DNA of 64,000 nucleotides from Flavobacterium ajazii (GTDB lineage Bacteria > Bacteroidota > Bacteroidia > Flavobacteriales > Flavobacteriaceae). Below are positions 61,020 to 64,000 of this stretch, piece after piece. Where the stretch lies: contig NZ_JAAEHL010000001.1 in the NCBI RefSeq assembly GCF_010614725.1, forward strand, positions 186,001 through 250,000, written 5' to 3'. Every line of letters begins with the position of its first letter. Position 1 is the stretch's first letter. The notes under the pieces are model-generated. The model made no database searches, was not told where the DNA came from, and saw only the letters and a list, made by a program, of their open reading frames with translations. Made by a program: the position numbers and the translations under genes.

Positions 61020-61652
61020 TTAGTTTTTATATATTTTTAAAATCTCAACTAGTTTTATAACATTATTGACTCCAAGTTTGTCAAAAATTCTGCTTTTGAA
61101 AGTACTCACGGTATTCATTTGAACATTCAGTTTATTGGAAATTTCTATAGTTCCTTCTCCGTTAGCAAGCAGTTCGGCAACTTCAATTTCTCTGGAAGAT
61201 AGCTTTTCTAAGGGGTTTATAGGTAGATTATGAAGCGTATTTTGTATAATTTTTTCTTTGACCACATCACTAATAAATTTACCTGTATTTATAACAGACT
61301 TAACCGCAGTAAGAATTTCTTCATCTTTACTGTATTTGTTTAAAAAACCATTAGCCCCCGCATGTATATATCGTAAGGCATAGTGTTCTTCAGCGTAAGC
61401 AGAAAACATCATAATTAGCAGTTTAGGATATTCAGCTCTAATATCTTCTACCATTTTGAGGTTTTTTCCGCCGGGAATACTTATATCAAGAAAGAGCAAA
61501 TCTTGATTTTCCTTTAGTTGGATTGTAAGGTCTTCATAATTGTCTGCATGAGATATAGATACAATATCGCAGCCCCTTTTCAGTACTAAGGCTAACCCGT
61601 GTCGAACTACACTATGATCGTCAACAATTAGAACTTTAAATTTATTCTCCAT
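61020..61652 (-). CDS. NarL/FixJ-family response regulator
   Basis: A 210-residue regulator with an N-terminal receiver (VLIVDDHSVVRHGL, phospho-Asp56 in LLFLDISIPGG, MFSAYAEEHYALRY) and a C-terminal LuxR-type HTH (LSSREIEVAELLANGEGTIEISNKL, NVQMNTVSTFKSRIFDKLGV). The receiver looks functional. It is a single gene; its kinase may be the hybrid kinase downstream or one elsewhere. The TPR protein with LuxR-like HTH lies upstream on the same strand. Confidence 0.94.
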   Translation of the reverse strand: MENKFKVLIVDDHSVVRHGLALVLKRGCDIVSISHADNYEDLTIQLKENQDLLFLDISIPGGKNLKMVEDIRAEYPKLLIMMFSAYAEEHYALRYIHAGANGFLNKYSKDEEILTAVKSVINTGKFISDVVKEKIIQNTLHNLPINPLEKLSSREIEVAELLANGEGTIEISNKLNVQMNTVSTFKSRIFDKLGVNNVIKLVEILKIYKN

Positions 61653-61992
61653 AACAAATGTTTTTATAGCGGAAGAGATGGTCAGCGTTGTAAAAGTTTT
61701 TTGTACTTACGAAATTTTTATCTTAATGGATTTAACAAAATTTATGCTAAAATTTGGGTATGCAAATATCTTGTGTGAAATTTATAAAAACAAGTAATAA
61801 CACATACTCATTAGCTACTTTTTTTGAATTATAATTTCGATAAACCCTCTATTTTTATGCCTTTAGAAGCCTTTTGTTATTTTCGTAGTTAAGAATAACG
61901 AAATATTATTTTTTGAACTTTTGCTGTTTTTCAAAATTCAAAAAATACATTTTTGTTACAGTGCTATAAGAAGTCGAAAAGATTGTTTTTTA
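61653..61992. other. Gene-free stretch between response regulator and TPR gene
   Basis: 340 nt, A/T-rich. No repeat, hairpin terminator or exact TAnnTTTG promoter was found on inspection. Confidence 0.6.
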
Positions 61993-63507
61993 CTAAAGCA
62001 TTTTCATCCAGACATAAATATCTTCGGATGTCGGAACATTTAATTTTTTTCTTAAAGTGTATTTTCTGTTTTGAATTGTTCTAAAAGATTTAAACGTGTA
62101 AATGGCTATTTCTTTTGTTGTAAAATCAAGATAAAGATAAGCACAAAGAATTAGTTCTGAAAGCTGCAGATTTGGATCAATTTCTATTAATTTTTCGTGT
62201 AGAGATGGATAAAGCTCCTTAAAATAATTATAAAAATTGGGATGATTTTTTTTTCCTAAATCAATTAGATCATTATAACCAGCTTCTCTTTTTTCCAATA
62301 AAAAAACTTGAGACTCTATATTGTTTTTCTCTAGTTTCTCTTCGTATTCTTCTATGTCTTTAAGTAGTGATTGGGTTTCGTCTTTTCTTCTTTGATTATA
62401 ATTCCTAAATTTAAAGTAACCTAAAATTGAAATTATCAGGACAACTATTAGAATAATAATTTGTAATTTTGAACTTGTCGATTTTGTCTTTTCTATTTCC
62501 TGTTTTTGTTCCTCTAATAAATGAATAACAGTAAAATCTCTGGCTTTAGATTTGTTTTTCTCGATGCTGTCATTTAATACGGTGTATAAATCTCTATAAT
62601 ATTTTTCATTTTTGTTATCACCTAATTTGTCATAAATTTTACTTGTTGACAAATATGCATCCAATACATCTTCAATAGAACTGGGATTGTCGCCCAGCAT
62701 TTCAATAGATTTTAAACGATGTTCTAATGCTTTTGCAATATTGTTTTGTTGCTCGTATAATTTAGAAAGACCTTTGTGGGCATATACTCCAAGGTAATCG
62801 TCCTTTTCTTTTTTTAACAGTTTCAAAGAAAGTTCATAGTAGAATTTTGTTGAATCTTTGTTGTCTTTTTTTAAGAAGTAATTGCCGAAAGAAATATTGA
62901 GCAATATTTTATCCTGTTTATATGAGGCAATTTCCTTGTATTTTTCAATATCGAATAATTTTCTTGCTCTGTTTAAATAATGATATATTGATTTTTGATC
63001 TTTGCCTATAATATCATAAGAGGTATACAGATTAAAAAGGTTGGCTGCCTTAAGACCTTCATGTTTTACTTTCAGCCCTACTTTTTCTGCTTTTTTAAAA
63101 TACTGTTGAGCAAGTGAGTTTAAACCTAAATTATGACAATTCTCATACTGAAGAATTAATAAATTAAAGTCGTCTGTAGGATTTTCTGATAGATATTTGG
63201 AGAATTTTTTAATTTTTTTTATGTATTCGAGGCTTTTTTTATATTCTCCTTGTTTTGCCAAAACATCTGCCACAAACATGTTCCCGACAACAATACCTTC
63301 TTCATAATTCAGCGATTCAGATTTTTTGATAATCTCGAAAGATTCACGGATAATCTTGTCAAAATCCAGGTTTTCATCGTAAGATTCGTGGATCATTTTT
63401 AATATAACACTGTCTATCTCTTTTGTTGTCTGTGCCTTTACATTAAAACTTGTGAGTGAGAGAAGTGAGATAAAGGTGATTATTAAAACTTTTTTACTTA
63501 ATGCCAT
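61993..63507 (-). CDS. TPR sensor protein with one transmembrane helix and LuxR-like HTH
   Basis: A 504-residue protein with a signal peptide (FISLLSLTSFNVKAQ), about six tetratricopeptide repeats (EGIVVGNMFVADVLAKQGEYKKSLEY, YLGVYAHKGLSKLYEQQNNIAKALEHRLKS and others) in the periplasm, one transmembrane helix (IIILIVVLIISILGYF, about residue 355), a basic coiled coil, and a C-terminal HTH (LSELILCAYLYLDFTTKEIAIYT, TIQNRKYTLRKKLNV). This one-component layout is common in Bacteroidota; DNA binding would occur from the membrane. The ligand is unknown. It is divergent from the partial gene at the window edge. Confidence 0.9.
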   Translation of the reverse strand: MALSKKVLIITFISLLSLTSFNVKAQTTKEIDSVILKMIHESYDENLDFDKIIRESFEIIKKSESLNYEEGIVVGNMFVADVLAKQGEYKKSLEYIKKIKKFSKYLSENPTDDFNLLILQYENCHNLGLNSLAQQYFKKAEKVGLKVKHEGLKAANLFNLYTSYDIIGKDQKSIYHYLNRARKLFDIEKYKEIASYKQDKILLNISFGNYFLKKDNKDSTKFYYELSLKLLKKEKDDYLGVYAHKGLSKLYEQQNNIAKALEHRLKSIEMLGDNPSSIEDVLDAYLSTSKIYDKLGDNKNEKYYRDLYTVLNDSIEKNKSKARDFTVIHLLEEQKQEIEKTKSTSSKLQIIILIVVLIISILGYFKFRNYNQRRKDETQSLLKDIEEYEEKLEKNNIESQVFLLEKREAGYNDLIDLGKKNHPNFYNYFKELYPSLHEKLIEIDPNLQLSELILCAYLYLDFTTKEIAIYTFKSFRTIQNRKYTLRKKLNVPTSEDIYVWMKML

Positions 63508-63857
63508 CTTAGTTTGAATATTGCAAATCAGGATTTTTAGGGATCTAAAGGAATACAGCTAATTTACAACCTTATTGTTTATTTATTCAAACGAAATTTT
63601 GCATTTCATTTACATCGGTCGAAATTTTCCGGATGTGAATTAAGTTAAACTATTGGTTAACAGATGATTTTTTCTGATGGTTCAAATATTTAATTTAAAA
63701 ACTTAAAAATTAGTAGAATTATTTCTACAGCAAGAGATGTTTTTGTCTACAACTTTTTCTGTTTTTATTAGTGAAATTTGCCCCTCTCTTTAAGGTTTTT
63801 TTTAATGTTTTGCGTCTTAAAGAGTTACAATCTGAAATCTTTCTTAAAATAAAAAAA
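63508..63857. other. Divergent intergenic region at the window end
   Basis: 350 nt between the TPR gene and the partial secreted-protein gene. It must hold both promoters, but no exact TAnnTTTG with a well-spaced TTG stands out; GAAATTTG at 63773-63780 is a weak candidate for the plus strand. Confidence 0.5.
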
Positions 63858-64000
63858 ATGCATAAAAAAATACATTTGCTAACTTTTATTCTAGCGGCAA
63901 TATTTTCATCAATAAATTCTTATTCACAAAAAAATCTTTACGCAGGAATAGAAATAGGCAGTAAAGGAATTAAAATGTCTGTTATAGATGTTAATAATAT
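63858..64000 (+). CDS. Secreted protein, N-terminal fragment with ASKHA-like start (3' truncated by window edge)
   Basis: ATG at 63858 opens a frame that runs off the window after 47 codons. It starts with a signal peptide (LLTFILAAIFSSINSYSQ) and continues AGIEIGSKGIKMSVIDV, which resembles the first phosphate loop of the actin-like ATPase (ASKHA) superfamily, for instance Ppx/GppA proteins. An exported ASKHA protein would be unusual. Too little is visible for a firm call. Confidence 0.65.
   Translation, partial: MHKKIHLLTFILAAIFSSINSYSQKNLYAGIEIGSKGIKMSVIDVNN

Overview
The window looks like a chromosomal segment of a Flavobacterium-type bacterium (Bacteroidota). The evidence is an AT-rich background, promoters with the Bacteroidota -7 element TAnnTTTG, little sign of Shine-Dalgarno sequences, many intrinsic terminators, and characteristic families: a TonB-dependent receptor with DUF4374, M56/BlaI pairs, DUF2911, and an acylornithine-type ArgF'. 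I saw no rRNA, tRNA, CRISPR array or intact insertion sequence. All functional calls come from reading motifs; no search was run.

Layout. 1-5.4 kb: 3' end of cmk, a nucleoside permease, and a minus-strand operon with a spermidine-synthase-like enzyme, an M23 peptidase without a signal peptide, a lipoprotein and a secreted protein. 5.5-11.3 kb: an XRE regulator divergent from an M14 carboxypeptidase, with four operator-like palindromes between them; an Lrp regulator, ppc, a DinB protein and a 46-residue microprotein. 11.4-15.8 kb: two tandem BlaI/M56 sensor pairs. 15.9-24.3 kb: a PL9-like pectate lyase lipoprotein, DUF1684, TatD, tcdA, a HAD phosphatase, DUF2911, an aldose epimerase and an M1 peptidase.

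24.3-35.5 kb: one arginine/proline operon (GNAT, argG, argC, argD, proA, proB, argF', argB, argE-like, argH). It follows a strong promoter and a leader of about 315 nt with a possible 28-codon leader peptide. The specificity residue of ArgF' is Ser, which predicts N-succinyl rather than N-acetyl intermediates. The gaps between genes carry related TTAATCGATTAA repeats and a REP-like hairpin element.

35.9-48.5 kb: HxlR regulator/MdaB-like quinone reductase, a YncE-like propeller gene broken by one in-frame amber codon, an SRPBCC protein, a Tat-exported M19 dipeptidase, and a probable iron/siderophore locus (TonB receptor, DUF4374, ankyrin protein, DUF2271, AraC regulator, MFS transporter) with a candidate Fur box.

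48.6-54.2 kb: the most unusual block. MesX (DUF1852) and MesD (a MetE-core protein) match an oxygen-dependent, folate-independent methionine synthase. They sit with a nitroreductase, an SBF-family transporter and an Lrp regulator. The block is bracketed by two diverged copies of a noncoding element of about 345 nt with conserved hairpins; one line counted in mesD is 43% G+C. 54.5-64 kb: a DUF1254 lipoprotein, a sulfatase, a hybrid histidine kinase of raised G+C, a NarL-type response regulator, a TPR sensor with a LuxR-like HTH, and the start of a secreted ASKHA-like protein.
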